NCBI RefSeq assembly: GCF_000427785.1
Contig: NZ_ATYR01000002.1
Location: 79,264-143,263, forward strand
Length of the DNA stretch: 64,000 nucleotides
Direction of reading: 5' to 3'
DNA from: Massilia alkalitolerans DSM 17462
GTDB taxonomy: Bacteria > Pseudomonadota > Gammaproteobacteria > Burkholderiales > Burkholderiaceae_D
Shown: positions 34,111 through 46,662 of the stretch, piece after piece
How positions within the stretch are numbered: the stretch's first letter is position 1
Layout of the letters: each line of letters begins with the position of its first letter
Made by a program: the position numbers and the translations under genes
Notes under the pieces: model-generated
Told to the model about the DNA's origin: nothing
Databases searched by the model: none
What the model saw: only the letters and a program-made list of their open reading frames with translations

Positions 34111-35054
34111 TTCTCGAGCTGCACCTTCAGATTCGCCTCGTGGCAGTGGCGCGTGATCAGGCGCGCGAACGGCAGCTGCTCGCGCATGCGCTTGAGCCAC
34201 CAGGCCAGCGCCGCGCCTTCCTCGCCGCTGCGCCAGGCCAGGTAGAAGGTCTCGTCCGGCTTGGGCTCGACCACCTCCTTTTCCACCAGAAGGCCAGCCT
34301 CGATGGCGGGCCGGGCCCAGGACTCGGGCAGGAAACCGAAGCCGATACCGCGCAGCTGGAAGGCGAACTTGGTCTCCATGTCCGGCACCGCCAGCATGTC
34401 CTGGCCGAACAGCAGGCCGACGGTGCGCGGACCGAGCTGGCGCGCCGAATCCGATACGGCGACCGCGCGGTAGTCCAGCAGGTCGGCCTTTTCCAGCGGG
34501 CGATCGATGGCGGCCAGCGGGTGGCCGGGCGCCACCGCGAACACGAAGCGGCTGGCGCCCAGGGGCTCGGCGGTGTAGCCGCCGCCCGATGGACCTTCGC
34601 CGGCCGCGCCCACCAGCAGGTCGACCCGGCGGTCGAGCAGCGCGTCCCAGGTACCGGACAGCACTTCGCTCACCAGGCGCAGCCGGGTCTGGTCGGCCAC
34701 TTCGTAGAAGGCTTCGATGTCGGGCTGCAGGCCGCTAGGCGCCAGCATCGAATCCATGCCGATCGTCAGCTCGGTTTCCCAGCCAGAGGCGACCCGGCGC
34801 ACGCGCGACTCCAGGTCGCCCGCGGCGCGCAGCAGGTAGCGGCCTTCCTTGAGCAACTCCCTGCCGGCGGCCGTCAACGCCACTTTCGGGCCGAAGCGGT
34901 CGAACAGGCGCACGCCCAGGTCTTCTTCGAGTTTCGAGACCGTGTAGGAAATGGTGGAGGGGACGCGGAACAGTTCTTTCGCGGCGCCGGCGAAGGAGCC
35001 CTTGCGGGCAATGGTTTCGACGATTTCGAGTGCATCAAGGCTGAGCTTCAGCAA
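34089..35054 (-). CDS. LysR-family transcriptional regulator
   Basis: A 321-residue LysR protein. An N-terminal winged helix ('LEIVETIARKGSFAGAAKELFRVPSTISYTVSKLEEDLG', cited in part) is followed by a periplasmic-binding-like effector domain (about 90-300). The start is TTG at 35054, chosen because AAAGGA lies about 7 bases upstream and the sequence begins right at the first helix; an ATG at 35132 would add 26 non-conserved residues. It is divergent from the dedA gene. The effector and regulon are unknown. Confidence 0.88.
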   Translation of the reverse strand: MLKLSLDALEIVETIARKGSFAGAAKELFRVPSTISYTVSKLEEDLGVRLFDRFGPKVALTAAGRELLKEGRYLLRAAGDLESRVRRVASGWETELTIGMDSMLAPSGLQPDIEAFYEVADQTRLRLVSEVLSGTWDALLDRRVDLLVGAAGEGPSGGGYTAEPLGASRFVFAVAPGHPLAAIDRPLEKADLLDYRAVAVSDSARQLGPRTVGLLFGQDMLAVPDMETKFAFQLRGIGFGFLPESWARPAIEAGLLVEKEVVEPKPDETFYLAWRSGEEGAALAWWLKRMREQLPFARLITRHCHEANLKVQLENQAGRTK

Positions 35055-35172
35055 TTGCGGTTCCTTTGTCCTGTTGTCGGAATTCCAAGAGGGAATTTTC
35101 GCATGGTAGCGGAGTAGGGCGTCGAGCGCCATCGATCATCGGCCGCCACAGGCGAGCGCTAGTGTTCTTGAC

Positions 35173-35220
35173 AACATGGTAGGGTGGAATCCGTCTCCTC
35201 AACCGGCGATCCACCATGTT
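35173..35220. repeat. Inverted repeat enclosing the DedA start codon
   Basis: AACATGGT (35173-35180) and ACCATGTT (35213-35220) are perfect inverse copies. The second contains the dedA ATG. In the mRNA the pair could sequester the start codon if transcription begins upstream of 35173. A TTGACA (35168-35173) overlaps the first arm, but no good -10 follows. Confidence 0.35.
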
Positions 35221-35818
35221 CGAGTTCATCACCAATTTCCTGGAGAAGAGCGGCTACATCGGCGTGTTCCTGCTGATGGCCCTCGAAAACATCTTTCCAC
35301 CGATTCCATCCGAGCTGATCATGCCCTTTGCCGGCTTCGTCGTCGCACGTGGCGACCTGAACCTGGTCGGCGTGCTGGTCGCGGGCACGGCGGGCTCGAT
35401 TGCCGGCGCCTTGCCCTGGTACTGGGGCGCACGCAAGTACGGCAAGGAACGCCTGAAGGCCTTCGCCGACCGGCACGCGCGCTGGATGACGGTCGGCAGC
35501 GAAGACATCGACAAGGCGATTGCCGCTTTTGACCGCCACGGCCGCTCGGTGGTGCTGTTCGGGCGCCTGATCCCGGCGATCCGCACCCTGATCTCGGTGC
35601 CGGCCGGGCTGGCATGCATGTCGTGGGGCCAGTTTCTGCTGTATTCGACGATCGGCTCGCTGGCCTGGACCGGGATCCTGACCGGGGCCGGTTTCCTGCT
35701 TGAAAGCAATTACGAACAGGTAGGCAAGTACGTCGATCCGGTGTCGAAGGGCATCTTCGGCATCCTGCTGGCCTGGTACATCTACCGCGTCGTCACCCAC
35801 CGCCCGGCCAAGGCCTGA
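35216..35818 (+). CDS. DedA-family membrane protein
   Basis: A 200-residue inner-membrane protein of the DedA/SNARE-associated (VTT) family. The re-entrant motif 'ENIFPPIPSELIMPFAGF' (24-41) and 'GRLIPAIRTLISVPAG' (about 118-133) are the signature elements. Members act as lipid scramblases or carriers recycling undecaprenyl phosphate, and affect membrane potential and drug resistance. The start at 35216 is in a potential hairpin (see the inverted repeat). It is divergent from a LysR regulator that could control it. Confidence 0.92.
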   Translation: MFEFITNFLEKSGYIGVFLLMALENIFPPIPSELIMPFAGFVVARGDLNLVGVLVAGTAGSIAGALPWYWGARKYGKERLKAFADRHARWMTVGSEDIDKAIAAFDRHGRSVVLFGRLIPAIRTLISVPAGLACMSWGQFLLYSTIGSLAWTGILTGAGFLLESNYEQVGKYVDPVSKGIFGILLAWYIYRVVTHRPAKA

Positions 35819-35916
35819 GCGGCATGCAGGACGGCTGTGGTGCGCATGCCGCACCGCAGCACGCAGGTTTCCGGTGATTCGGCTACACTCGACCTGTTCG
35901 CAAGCAGGTCCCGCTC

Positions 35917-36987
35917 ATGAAGAACCGATTGTTGGAAGACTTCGGCGACAGCCAGTCCGCTGTGCCGGTACGCCCGATGCGCCGCGTCCAGGCTGCGCCG
36001 GCGCCGCAGCCAGAGGCCGAGGTCGCGCTACCCCATGTCCCAGCGCCGCCCAGCGCGCCGGAGCCGCCCATTCGCCAGCGCGCCGGCGTCTGGCGCAGCC
36101 GTGCGCCGGCCGAAACACCTGCGCCACCGCCGTCCCATGCGGCGCCGGCGCAGACCTTCGTGCCGCCCCGCGTCGAACCCGTCATGGCGCCATCGGCCAC
36201 GCCGGAGCCGCGCGCCGCCCCGCGCGTTTCGCCCGAGTTCGCCTCTTTCTCCAGCCGCGAGCCGGATTGGTCGATACCGCTGCAGCCGGAACCGCCGCCC
36301 TGGACCGAGCGCTGGGGTCGCAAAGCCCTGGGCTGGACCATCGGCCTGGCAGCGGTCGTGGCGGTGGCCGGGACGGCGGCGTGGATGGTGCAGGAGACCC
36401 GTGTGGAATCGACGCTGGCGGTGGTGGCCGACCACACGCCGGCCCAGGAGACACCGGCGCCACCGGCGGTGCCGGCTGGCGCTCCCGCCGCCGAACCGGA
36501 AGCCGACGCACGTCCGCCGCTGAGATTGCTGGCGCCGGCGCCGCTGGCCACGGCGCCGATCGAAGCGGCGCCGGCTCTTGCCGACCAGGTCGGCAATGCG
36601 CCCGCGGCCGCGACGTCAGGCAGCGCAGAGATTGAACCTTCAGAGCCGGCAGTGGTCGCACCGCCCGCCGCGACCCCGAAAGCCGTCGCCAAACCGCCTG
36701 CGGCAAAGCCCGCGGCCAAGCGCGTACAGGAGCGCCGCGTTGCGACTGCGGCGTCTGCAAAACCGACACGTCCGGAACCGAAAAAGCAGCCGCCCAAGCC
36801 GGCGCGCGAACGGGTAGCGGCGCCGGCACCGCCCCCGCCCACGCGTACCGTGTCTGCCGAACAGCCCGATCCGGAAAGCCCGCTGGCCGAAACCCTGCGT
36901 TTATGCCGCGCGGCTGGTTACCACGCCACCGCCTGCCTCAAGCGGGGCTGCGAGGCGACCCGTTTCGGCCTGGTCTGCCGGGGTTGA
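35917..36987 (+). CDS. Proline/alanine-rich single-span membrane protein with Cys-rich tail
   Basis: A 356-residue protein of unknown function. A proline-rich cytoplasmic region (about 20-125) precedes one membrane helix ('LGWTIGLAAVVAVAGTAAWMV', near 143-163). A long Pro/Ala/Lys-rich periplasmic spacer resembling TonB or cell-wall spanning linkers follows. The last 30 residues, 'LRLCRAAGYHATACLKRGC ... GLVCRG', carry four cysteines. They look like a small folded, probably disulfide-bonded, domain at the far end of the spacer. The start at 35917 is the only ATG near the conserved-looking N-terminus. No partner is evident. Confidence 0.7.
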   Translation: MKNRLLEDFGDSQSAVPVRPMRRVQAAPAPQPEAEVALPHVPAPPSAPEPPIRQRAGVWRSRAPAETPAPPPSHAAPAQTFVPPRVEPVMAPSATPEPRAAPRVSPEFASFSSREPDWSIPLQPEPPPWTERWGRKALGWTIGLAAVVAVAGTAAWMVQETRVESTLAVVADHTPAQETPAPPAVPAGAPAAEPEADARPPLRLLAPAPLATAPIEAAPALADQVGNAPAAATSGSAEIEPSEPAVVAPPAATPKAVAKPPAAKPAAKRVQERRVATAASAKPTRPEPKKQPPKPARERVAAPAPPPPTRTVSAEQPDPESPLAETLRLCRAAGYHATACLKRGCEATRFGLVCRG

Positions 36988-37068
36988 GAAGCGCAGCTCG
37001 GCGAACCGGGTCCGCTGCGCCTGTCGGCCGAGTGTCCGTTCTCGGGCCGGTATGGCCGATCGCAATTC

Positions 37069-38241
37069 TCAGGTCGCGAGCGGCCGTGTCGCATTCTTCT
37101 GCGCCTTCAAGACCAGTTCGGCGGCGAGCAAGGCCTGTTCCTGATTTTGTGCCGTCTCGGTACGGTTGACGATGTCCGCTACGAACTCTCGCCCGAACGG
37201 CAGGTCGAGCTTGCTGCAATCCATGTAGCGCGCTTCCTTCCGATCGACCATCAGCAAATGGTTGGTGCCCTGTCGCCCAAGCGGATCGATGTATTTTCGC
37301 AGTTCAATATAACCTTCGGTGCCGAGGATGAACAGGCGACCGTCACCCCAGCTCGCCAAGCCGTCGGGCGTAAACCAGTCCACCCGCACATAGCCAGTGC
37401 CGCCATTGCCGGTCAGTAACATGTCGCCGAAGTCTTCGAAATACGGGTATGTCGGATGGGCGAGGTTGGCGGTCTGGGAAGCGACCACTGTTGCCTTGGT
37501 CGAGCCGGTATAGAACAGGAACTGGTCGGCCTGGTGCGAGCCGATGTCGGTCAGGATGCCGCCGTAGCGCTTCCCATCAAAAAACCATGCTGGCCGCGAA
37601 GATGCCCTCAAGCGGTGCGGCGCCAGATTCACGGTTTGAATGACCTTGCCGATGGCGCCGGCCTGCACGAGTTCCCCTGCTTTGACGGCTGCAGGTACTT
37701 CCAGCCGTTCGGAATACATGATCGCGAACTTGCGCCTGGTCTCACGGAGTGTCCTGCGCACTGCCGCAAGTTGGGCAAGGCTGGTAACGGCGGGCTTGTC
37801 GCTCAAAAAATCCTTCTCGGCCTTCATCACGCGGATGCCCAAGGGGGCGCGCTGGTCGGGAACCGGTGCCCCAAGCACAAGCTGGACGGAACGGTCCTGC
37901 AGGACAGCATCCTCGCTGGCTGCTTCGGGTACGTCGCCGAAGCGCGCGCGGAACTCGGCGAGCTGCTTGTTCTTCAGACCATCCTGATTCGTCGACAGGA
38001 CGGAGACAAGTTGCCCGCCGCCTCGCAGGATCGCCGCGGTCATGCTCATGATGTGAGCGTGATCCAGGCCGATGACGGCGAAACGGATGGTGTGGACGGG
38101 TGCCGGCGGGTGTGGATCGGCTTCGAGCACTTGGTGCCGGATGCTTTCCGATGCCGTTTGGGCGAAGCCGGTGCCGGTAATGGAAGCGGAGCCCGCTAAG
38201 CCGGCCACATGGAGAAAGCGCCTGCGATCGACCGGGTTCAT
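37069..38241 (-). CDS. Gfo/Idh/MocA-family oxidoreductase with Tat signal
   Basis: A 390-residue NAD(P)-dependent oxidoreductase. A Tat-type leader ('DRRRFLHVAGLAGSASITGTGFA', residues 5-27) predicts export. A Rossmann fold ('FAVIGLDHAHIMSM') and the dinucleotide/substrate motif 'SDKPAV' follow. The C-terminal alpha/beta domain has 'GGILTDIGSHQADQFLFY' with the catalytic His. Such secreted members act on sugars, but the substrate is unknown. Base composition looks less GC-rich than the neighbours, a possible sign of transfer. It may be co-transcribed with the small upstream ORF whose stop overlaps its ATG. Confidence 0.88.
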   Translation of the reverse strand: MNPVDRRRFLHVAGLAGSASITGTGFAQTASESIRHQVLEADPHPPAPVHTIRFAVIGLDHAHIMSMTAAILRGGGQLVSVLSTNQDGLKNKQLAEFRARFGDVPEAASEDAVLQDRSVQLVLGAPVPDQRAPLGIRVMKAEKDFLSDKPAVTSLAQLAAVRRTLRETRRKFAIMYSERLEVPAAVKAGELVQAGAIGKVIQTVNLAPHRLRASSRPAWFFDGKRYGGILTDIGSHQADQFLFYTGSTKATVVASQTANLAHPTYPYFEDFGDMLLTGNGGTGYVRVDWFTPDGLASWGDGRLFILGTEGYIELRKYIDPLGRQGTNHLLMVDRKEARYMDCSKLDLPFGREFVADIVNRTETAQNQEQALLAAELVLKAQKNATRPLAT

Positions 38242-38468
38242 ATTCCCGTCCCCGGCGCGGCCTGGCCGAATCGTCCGGTTTCGGCCACCGTCCGCTTATC
38301 GACGTGGTCGGCGGCTGGTATCGTGCCGACAACATAGCCGGGAAACCGCCGCTTCCACGTGCCGCCAGCGGTGCTGGTTGAGGTGATCTCGTCCCAGTCG
38401 ATCAACAGCTGACCGATCAAAGCAGGTATGACTGCAGTCAAGGTGAACTCCAAGTGATGCTTGAGCAA
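38238..38468 (-). CDS. Possible small ORF upstream of the oxidoreductase
   Basis: A 76-residue ORF whose TGA overlaps the oxidoreductase ATG by 4 bases. Its first half ('LEFTLTAVIPALIGQLLIDW') could fold, but the second half is low-complexity. There is no clear Shine-Dalgarno. It may be a remnant. The rest of the 344-base stretch up to 38585 shows no other gene and has a lower GC content than its surroundings. Confidence 0.3.
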   Translation of the reverse strand: MLKHHLEFTLTAVIPALIGQLLIDWDEITSTSTAGGTWKRRFPGYVVGTIPAADHVDKRTVAETGRFGQAAPGTGI

Positions 38469-38585
38469 GCGGTAGTGGATGGTGACAGGAGATAGCTGTC
38501 ACGGCAACTCCCGATCTGCCGGCATGGAGCCTGGCTGAATCACGACGGCATTCTCACCACGGTCGGGTTCCCGAGGTGTATCGAA

Positions 38586-42053
<3,468 letters not shown>

Positions 42054-42099
42054 AAAAATAAACGTACGAAGGGTCAAGCGGAGATTGTCGGCAGTTTGC

Positions 42100-43053
42100 C
42101 TACAGCGGGTGGCGATGGGCCGCGTGGTGCGCGCCGCCGTGTCCGGCCTCGCGCCAGGCAACACGGTTGCGGCCGGCCTGCTTGGCGCGGTACAGCTCGG
42201 CGTCGGCGGCGTCGAACAGTCCCGATGCGGTCTCGGTGCCGCCGGGCTCGAGGGTGGCACCGCCGGCGCTGGCGGTCAGCACCGGCGCCACGCCGGATGT
42301 TTCGTGTGCGATCGACAGGTCGGCCACGGCAAGCAGCATCCGGGACACAAGCTGGCATGCCTCGGCCGCGCCGGTTTCGGGCAGCAGCAGGACCAGCTCC
42401 TCGCCGCCGTAACGTGCCGCCAGGTCGGCCGGCCGGCGCATCGCGGCGGCAGCCAGGCGCGCCACGGCGCGCAGCGCACGGTCGCCGGCCGGGTGGCCGT
42501 AGCGGTCGTTGTACTGCTTGAAGGCGTCGACGTCGAGCAGGGCCAGGGAAAGCGGGCGTCCCGACCTGCGCGCACGCTGCCATTCGAGCGCAAAGACCTC
42601 GTCGAAACGGCGTCGGTTGGCCAGTTCGGTCAGGCCGTCGATGTTCGCGAGCCGCTCAAGCATCCTGCGCTGGCGCACCACCTGCAGGTGCAGGGCCACG
42701 CGCGCCATGACCACGGTCTGGTTGAAAGGCTTGGTGATGTAGTCCGAGGCGCCCATCTTCAGGCCGTTGGCTTCGTCTTCCGGCCGGTCCAGGCCGGAGA
42801 TGAAGATCACGGCGATGTGCTCGGTCAGCGGGTCGGCGCGCAGCCGGCGCAGCACCTCGTAGCCGTCCATGTCAGGCATCAGGACGTCGAGCAGGATCAG
42901 GTCGGGCAGGTGGCGCATCGCCCGCTCCAGGGTCTGGGCGCCGTTTTTCGCGAGCAGCACGGTGTACTCGGGCTTGAGGAGCTCGCCGAGCACGTCGCGG
43001 TTGACCGCGTCGTCGTCGGCGACCAGCACCTTCTGCATCTCCACGCCGTTCAT
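42100..43053 (-). CDS. Receiver-GGDEF response regulator (diguanylate cyclase)
   Basis: A 317-residue PleD/WspR-like protein. The receiver (about 7-125) has '[12 protein letters not shown]', phospho-acceptor Asp56 in '[13 protein letters not shown]' and 'YITKPFN'. The GGDEF domain (about 138-300) has the active-site signature Gly216-Gly-Glu-Glu-Leu220, with Leu where Phe is usual. The inhibitory I-site Arg207-x-x-Asp210 lies five residues before it. It should make c-di-GMP when phosphorylated, with product inhibition. The ATG overlaps the stop of the upstream hybrid kinase by 4 bases. It is sandwiched between two paralogous kinases. Confidence 0.93.
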   Translation of the reverse strand: MNGVEMQKVLVADDDAVNRDVLGELLKPEYTVLLAKNGAQTLERAMRHLPDLILLDVLMPDMDGYEVLRRLRADPLTEHIAVIFISGLDRPEDEANGLKMGASDYITKPFNQTVVMARVALHLQVVRQRRMLERLANIDGLTELANRRRFDEVFALEWQRARRSGRPLSLALLDVDAFKQYNDRYGHPAGDRALRAVARLAAAAMRRPADLAARYGGEELVLLLPETGAAEACQLVSRMLLAVADLSIAHETSGVAPVLTASAGGATLEPGGTETASGLFDAADAELYRAKQAGRNRVAWREAGHGGAHHAAHRHPL

Positions 43054-46000
43054 ACCACGTCCTCCATGTTCAGTTCGAGGCCGGCAAGCAGTTGCGCCAG
43101 GGGCGCCAGGGCCGCCTCGTACTCCAGCTCCTCCACCGCCCGCCACAGCTTGGCCAGGAGGTCGCCGTGGGCGCCGCCGGCGAGGAGCAGCTCGAGTTCG
43201 CCCAGCGCGTCCTCGGCGCGGGCGTCGTCGGCTTCCAGCAGCAGGCGCAGGCGCAGCACCAGGGCGGCCAGCGCCGGCGTGGCCGGCGGCCTGGCCGGAT
43301 CAGCCGGATCGGCTGCCCTCGGCTGCGCCGCCTCGGCCAGCCGGGCCAGGGCCGCCAGCACGGTCTCCGCCGCGCTCACCAGGCCCGGGACCTGGACCGC
43401 GAGGCGCCCGGCCTGGCCGCTGCGCAGGTCCTGCTCGAGACGATGCGCGGCCGATGCCAGCTCGAAGGCGCCGACATAGGCGGCGCTCGACTTCAGGTTG
43501 TGGGCGAGCGACTGCAGGCCGTGGTGATCGCTGGCGCCCAGCGCTTCGCGCAGCATGCGCGGGGCATCGGCGTATTCGCGCACGAAGCTGCTGGCGCGCT
43601 TTTCCAGCCGGCTGCGCTGGCCATCGACCTTGTCGAGCGCCTGGCGCCAGTCCAGGCCGGGCACGGCGGGCAGCGCCGCCAGCGCCGCCGCGTCCTCGGC
43701 GGTTTCCCGTCCGGCCTGTACGGCTGCCTGGGCGGGCAGCGGCCGGCCGGCCAGGCGCGCCGGATCGATCCATTTGAGCAGGGTACAGAACAGCAGGTCG
43801 GGATCGATCGGCTTGGTGACGTGCTCGTTCATGCCGGCTTCCAGGCTCTTTACGCGGTCGCCGGGCAGGGCGTGTGCGGTCATCGCCACGATCGGCAGGT
43901 CGCGCCTGCGCGGGTCCTTGCGGATTGCGCGGGTCGCGTCCAGGCCGTCGAGCCCCGGCATCTGGATGTCCATCAGCACCAGGTCGTAGTCGCCCGCCAG
44001 GGCCATGCGCACCGCATCCACGCCATTGAAGGCAACGTCCACCTGCATGCGCGCCGCGGCCATGAAGTCCAGGGCCAACTCGCGGTTATTGGCATTGTCC
44101 TCGGCCAGCAGGATGCGGGCGCCGTCCAGGCGCGGGAGCTCGGCCAGCGAAGGGATGCCTGGTGCGGCCACGGCGCCCGCATCCGGCAGGCCGCGCTGCG
44201 GGTGCAGCACCTGCAGCAGGCTGTGGTGCAGCAGGGCGGGGCCGACCGGCTTGTGCAGGAAGGCGTCGGCCGGCAGCTCGCCTTCCTGTTCCAGCACGGT
44301 GTCGCGGGTGCACACCGAGACCATCAGAATGGCCGGGGGCGGGGTGTCGCCGGCGCCGCGCCCGCCCTGGCGGATGCGGCGGATCGTCTCGGCGCCGTCC
44401 AGGCCTGGCATCAGGTAGTCCATCAGGACCACACCATACGGCAGGCCGGCCTCCTCGGCCTGCGCCAGCGCGGCCAGGCATTCTTCCCCGGAGGCCACGG
44501 TGTCGGCGCGCACGCCCAGGCTGCCCAGCATTTCGGCCAGCGCGGCGCGCGCGGTGGCGCTGTCGTCCACCACCAGCGCACGCACACCCGGCAGGGTGGT
44601 AAGGCGCGCGGCCACGGCGCCCTGGCCGTCGGCAACGCCGAGCGGCACCGTGAAGGCGAAGCGGCTGCCGGCGCCCGGCGTGCTGGCGGCGGCGATGCGT
44701 CCGCCCATCAGCTCGACCAGCTGGCGCGAGATCGACAGGCCCAGGCCGCTGCCGCCGTACTTGCGGGTGGTCGAGCTGTCGGCCTGGGTAAAGGACTGGA
44801 ACAGGCGCCCGATCTGCTCCGGGCTCATGCCGATGCCAGTGTCGGTCACCGAGAATTCGAGCGTCACGCTGCCGTCGTGCCGCTCCAGCAGCTCGACCGC
44901 CACGACGATCTCGCCGCGCTCGGTGAACTTGACGGCGTTGCCGGCCAGGTTGACCAGCACCTGTCCCAGGCGCAGCGGGTCGCCCACCAGCTGCTGGGGC
45001 ACCCCGGCGCCGACCCGGAAAATCAGTTCCACGCCCTTGGCGTCGCTCTTGACGCTGATGACGCTCGACAGGTGCTCGAGCATCTCGTTCAGGTCGAAGG
45101 GCAGCTTCTCGATCGCCAGTTTGCCAGCTTCCATCCTGGCGTGGTCGAGGATGTCGTTGATCAGGCCCAGCAGGTGCTCGCCGGCGCCCAGGATCCTGGA
45201 CAGGTAGTTGCGCAGCCTGGGCGGCGCCTCGCCCATCAGGGCCAGGCGGCTCATGCCGATGATGGCGTTCATCGGGGTGCGGATCTCATGGCTCATGTTG
45301 GCCAGGAACTCCGATTTCATGCGCGCTTCCGCCTCGGCGCGCAGCATCGCCTGTTGGGTCGCCTTGCTGCGCAGGCTGATCATGCGCATGAACATCAGCA
45401 TGTCGATGGTGACACCCAGCTGCAGCGAGTGCAGGGTCCAGAAGTTGGCCGGCAGGATGCCCGCCGCCAGCTGGGCCTGCACCACGGCGCCGCCGGCGCT
45501 GAAGAACCAGCTGAGCAGGAAGTAGACACCGATCTCGTCGCCGGCGCGCATGCGGCGCCAGGCGCCGGGCAGGCCGAGGAACATCGGCGCGGCGCCGACC
45601 GTCATGGTGAACACGATCAGGATGCGGTGGTCGAGCAGGCCCAGGCACCACAGCAGGCCGGCCAGGATGCACAACGCGGCGCCGCCCTTCATGATGCGGC
45701 TGAAGCGGCGGTCCATGCCGGGGCGCGCCAGGATCTGTTCGACGAACAGGTAGGCGCCGGCGGAAGCGATCTGCGAGGACAGCCCCATCACGTGCTTGCT
45801 GAACCACTCGTAGCCGCGCCACAGGAACTGCTCGCCGAGGCCGAACCAGACCAGGCCATACAAGGTCAGGCCGCCCACGTACATCGCGTATTTGCCATAC
45901 AGCGGTTCGCGCAGGGTGAACCATTGACCGAGGCTGTAGGCGACCAGGCAGAGGGCGATGCCGAGCAGCAGGCCCTGCAGCATCTGCTCGCCCAGCGCGG

Positions 46001-46604
46001 CGCGCTGGTAGGCGTCGGGCTGCATGATGCTGATCGGGGCAATGCGCGGGCCCCTGGCGAACACCCGCACCAGCAGCGTGTAGTCGGCGCCCGGCTCGAG
46101 CCTGAGGGCGACGGCAGGCACCCGGCCCTTGAGCGCGCCGTCCTCGACCAGGCGGCGTCCGCTGCTGGCGAGCTTGCGCAGGCGGCCACCGTCTTCCAGG
46201 TAGAACTCGACCTGGTCGAGGATGCCGAAGTCGATCTGCACCACCCAGTCTTGCGGCGCGCCAGCTGCCACCCGCAAGGGGATGCGCACCCAGTGCGGAT
46301 CCTGGATCAGCTTGAGGACGCCGCGAGCGGTGTCCGGCCGGGCGTAACGGTCGGTGGCGGCCAGCGCCGCGGCGGCGTCCAACTTGCCGCCCTCGTCGAC
46401 CAGCACCGTGGTGGCGGACCAGGTATCGATGCTGCGCGTGTGCGGCCCGAGCACGAGTGCATCGCTGCCCGCTGCGCGGGCGCCCTGGGCGAACAGCACC
46501 AGCGCCAGGGCCGCCAGCGCCGGCAAGACGAGCAGCATGAGCCTGCGCCAGGCCATGCCGGCGCGCAGCGGGGAGGACGTCGGGTGCACAGCGTTGCGCT
46601 TCAT
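43050..46604 (-). CDS. 7TMR-DISM hybrid histidine kinase with two receivers and HPt (paralogue A)
   Basis: A 1184-residue hybrid kinase. A signal peptide (about 15-44) and a 7TMR-DISMED2 domain (about 50-195) precede seven helices (about 205-410). HisKA has His439 in '[13 protein letters not shown]'. The HATPase has '[13 protein letters not shown]' and '[13 protein letters not shown]'. Receiver 1 has Asp729 in '[13 protein letters not shown]' and receiver 2 has Asp879 in '[13 protein letters not shown]'. The HPt domain has His1035 in '[15 protein letters not shown]'. GGAG lies about 6 bases before the ATG at 46604. It overlaps the receiver-GGDEF gene by 4 bases and is a clear tandem duplicate of the kinase at 38586. 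The HPt probably phosphorylates the cyclase. Confidence 0.94.
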   Translation of the reverse strand: MKRNAVHPTSSPLRAGMAWRRLMLLVLPALAALALVLFAQGARAAGSDALVLGPHTRSIDTWSATTVLVDEGGKLDAAAALAATDRYARPDTARGVLKLIQDPHWVRIPLRVAAGAPQDWVVQIDFGILDQVEFYLEDGGRLRKLASSGRRLVEDGALKGRVPAVALRLEPGADYTLLVRVFARGPRIAPISIMQPDAYQRAALGEQMLQGLLLGIALCLVAYSLGQWFTLREPLYGKYAMYVGGLTLYGLVWFGLGEQFLWRGYEWFSKHVMGLSSQIASAGAYLFVEQILARPGMDRRFSRIMKGGAALCILAGLLWCLGLLDHRILIVFTMTVGAAPMFLGLPGAWRRMRAGDEIGVYFLLSWFFSAGGAVVQAQLAAGILPANFWTLHSLQLGVTIDMLMFMRMISLRSKATQQAMLRAEAEARMKSEFLANMSHEIRTPMNAIIGMSRLALMGEAPPRLRNYLSRILGAGEHLLGLINDILDHARMEAGKLAIEKLPFDLNEMLEHLSSVISVKSDAKGVELIFRVGAGVPQQLVGDPLRLGQVLVNLAGNAVKFTERGEIVVAVELLERHDGSVTLEFSVTDTGIGMSPEQIGRLFQSFTQADSSTTRKYGGSGLGLSISRQLVELMGGRIAAASTPGAGSRFAFTVPLGVADGQGAVAARLTTLPGVRALVVDDSATARAALAEMLGSLGVRADTVASGEECLAALAQAEEAGLPYGVVLMDYLMPGLDGAETIRRIRQGGRGAGDTPPPAILMVSVCTRDTVLEQEGELPADAFLHKPVGPALLHHSLLQVLHPQRGLPDAGAVAAPGIPSLAELPRLDGARILLAEDNANNRELALDFMAAARMQVDVAFNGVDAVRMALAGDYDLVLMDIQMPGLDGLDATRAIRKDPRRRDLPIVAMTAHALPGDRVKSLEAGMNEHVTKPIDPDLLFCTLLKWIDPARLAGRPLPAQAAVQAGRETAEDAAALAALPAVPGLDWRQALDKVDGQRSRLEKRASSFVREYADAPRMLREALGASDHHGLQSLAHNLKSSAAYVGAFELASAAHRLEQDLRSGQAGRLAVQVPGLVSAAETVLAALARLAEAAQPRAADPADPARPPATPALAALVLRLRLLLEADDARAEDALGELELLLAGGAHGDLLAKLWRAVEELEYEAALAPLAQLLAGLELNMEDVV

Positions 46605-46627
46605 TCAGGCTCCAGCGAGTGGTTCAC

Positions 46628-46660
46628 GAAAAAGAAAAGCCGGACGCGGGTCCGGCCTTT
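46628..46660 (-). terminator. Intrinsic terminator of the TonB receptor gene
   Basis: On the minus strand the stem GCCGGAC / GTCCGGC (46639-46645 with 46650-46656) is followed by a run of T interrupted once (complement of 46628-46638, GAAAAAGAAAA). It sits right after the TBDR stop and before the hybrid kinase start, so the two genes are separately transcribed. Confidence 0.8.
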
Positions 46661-46662
46661 CC

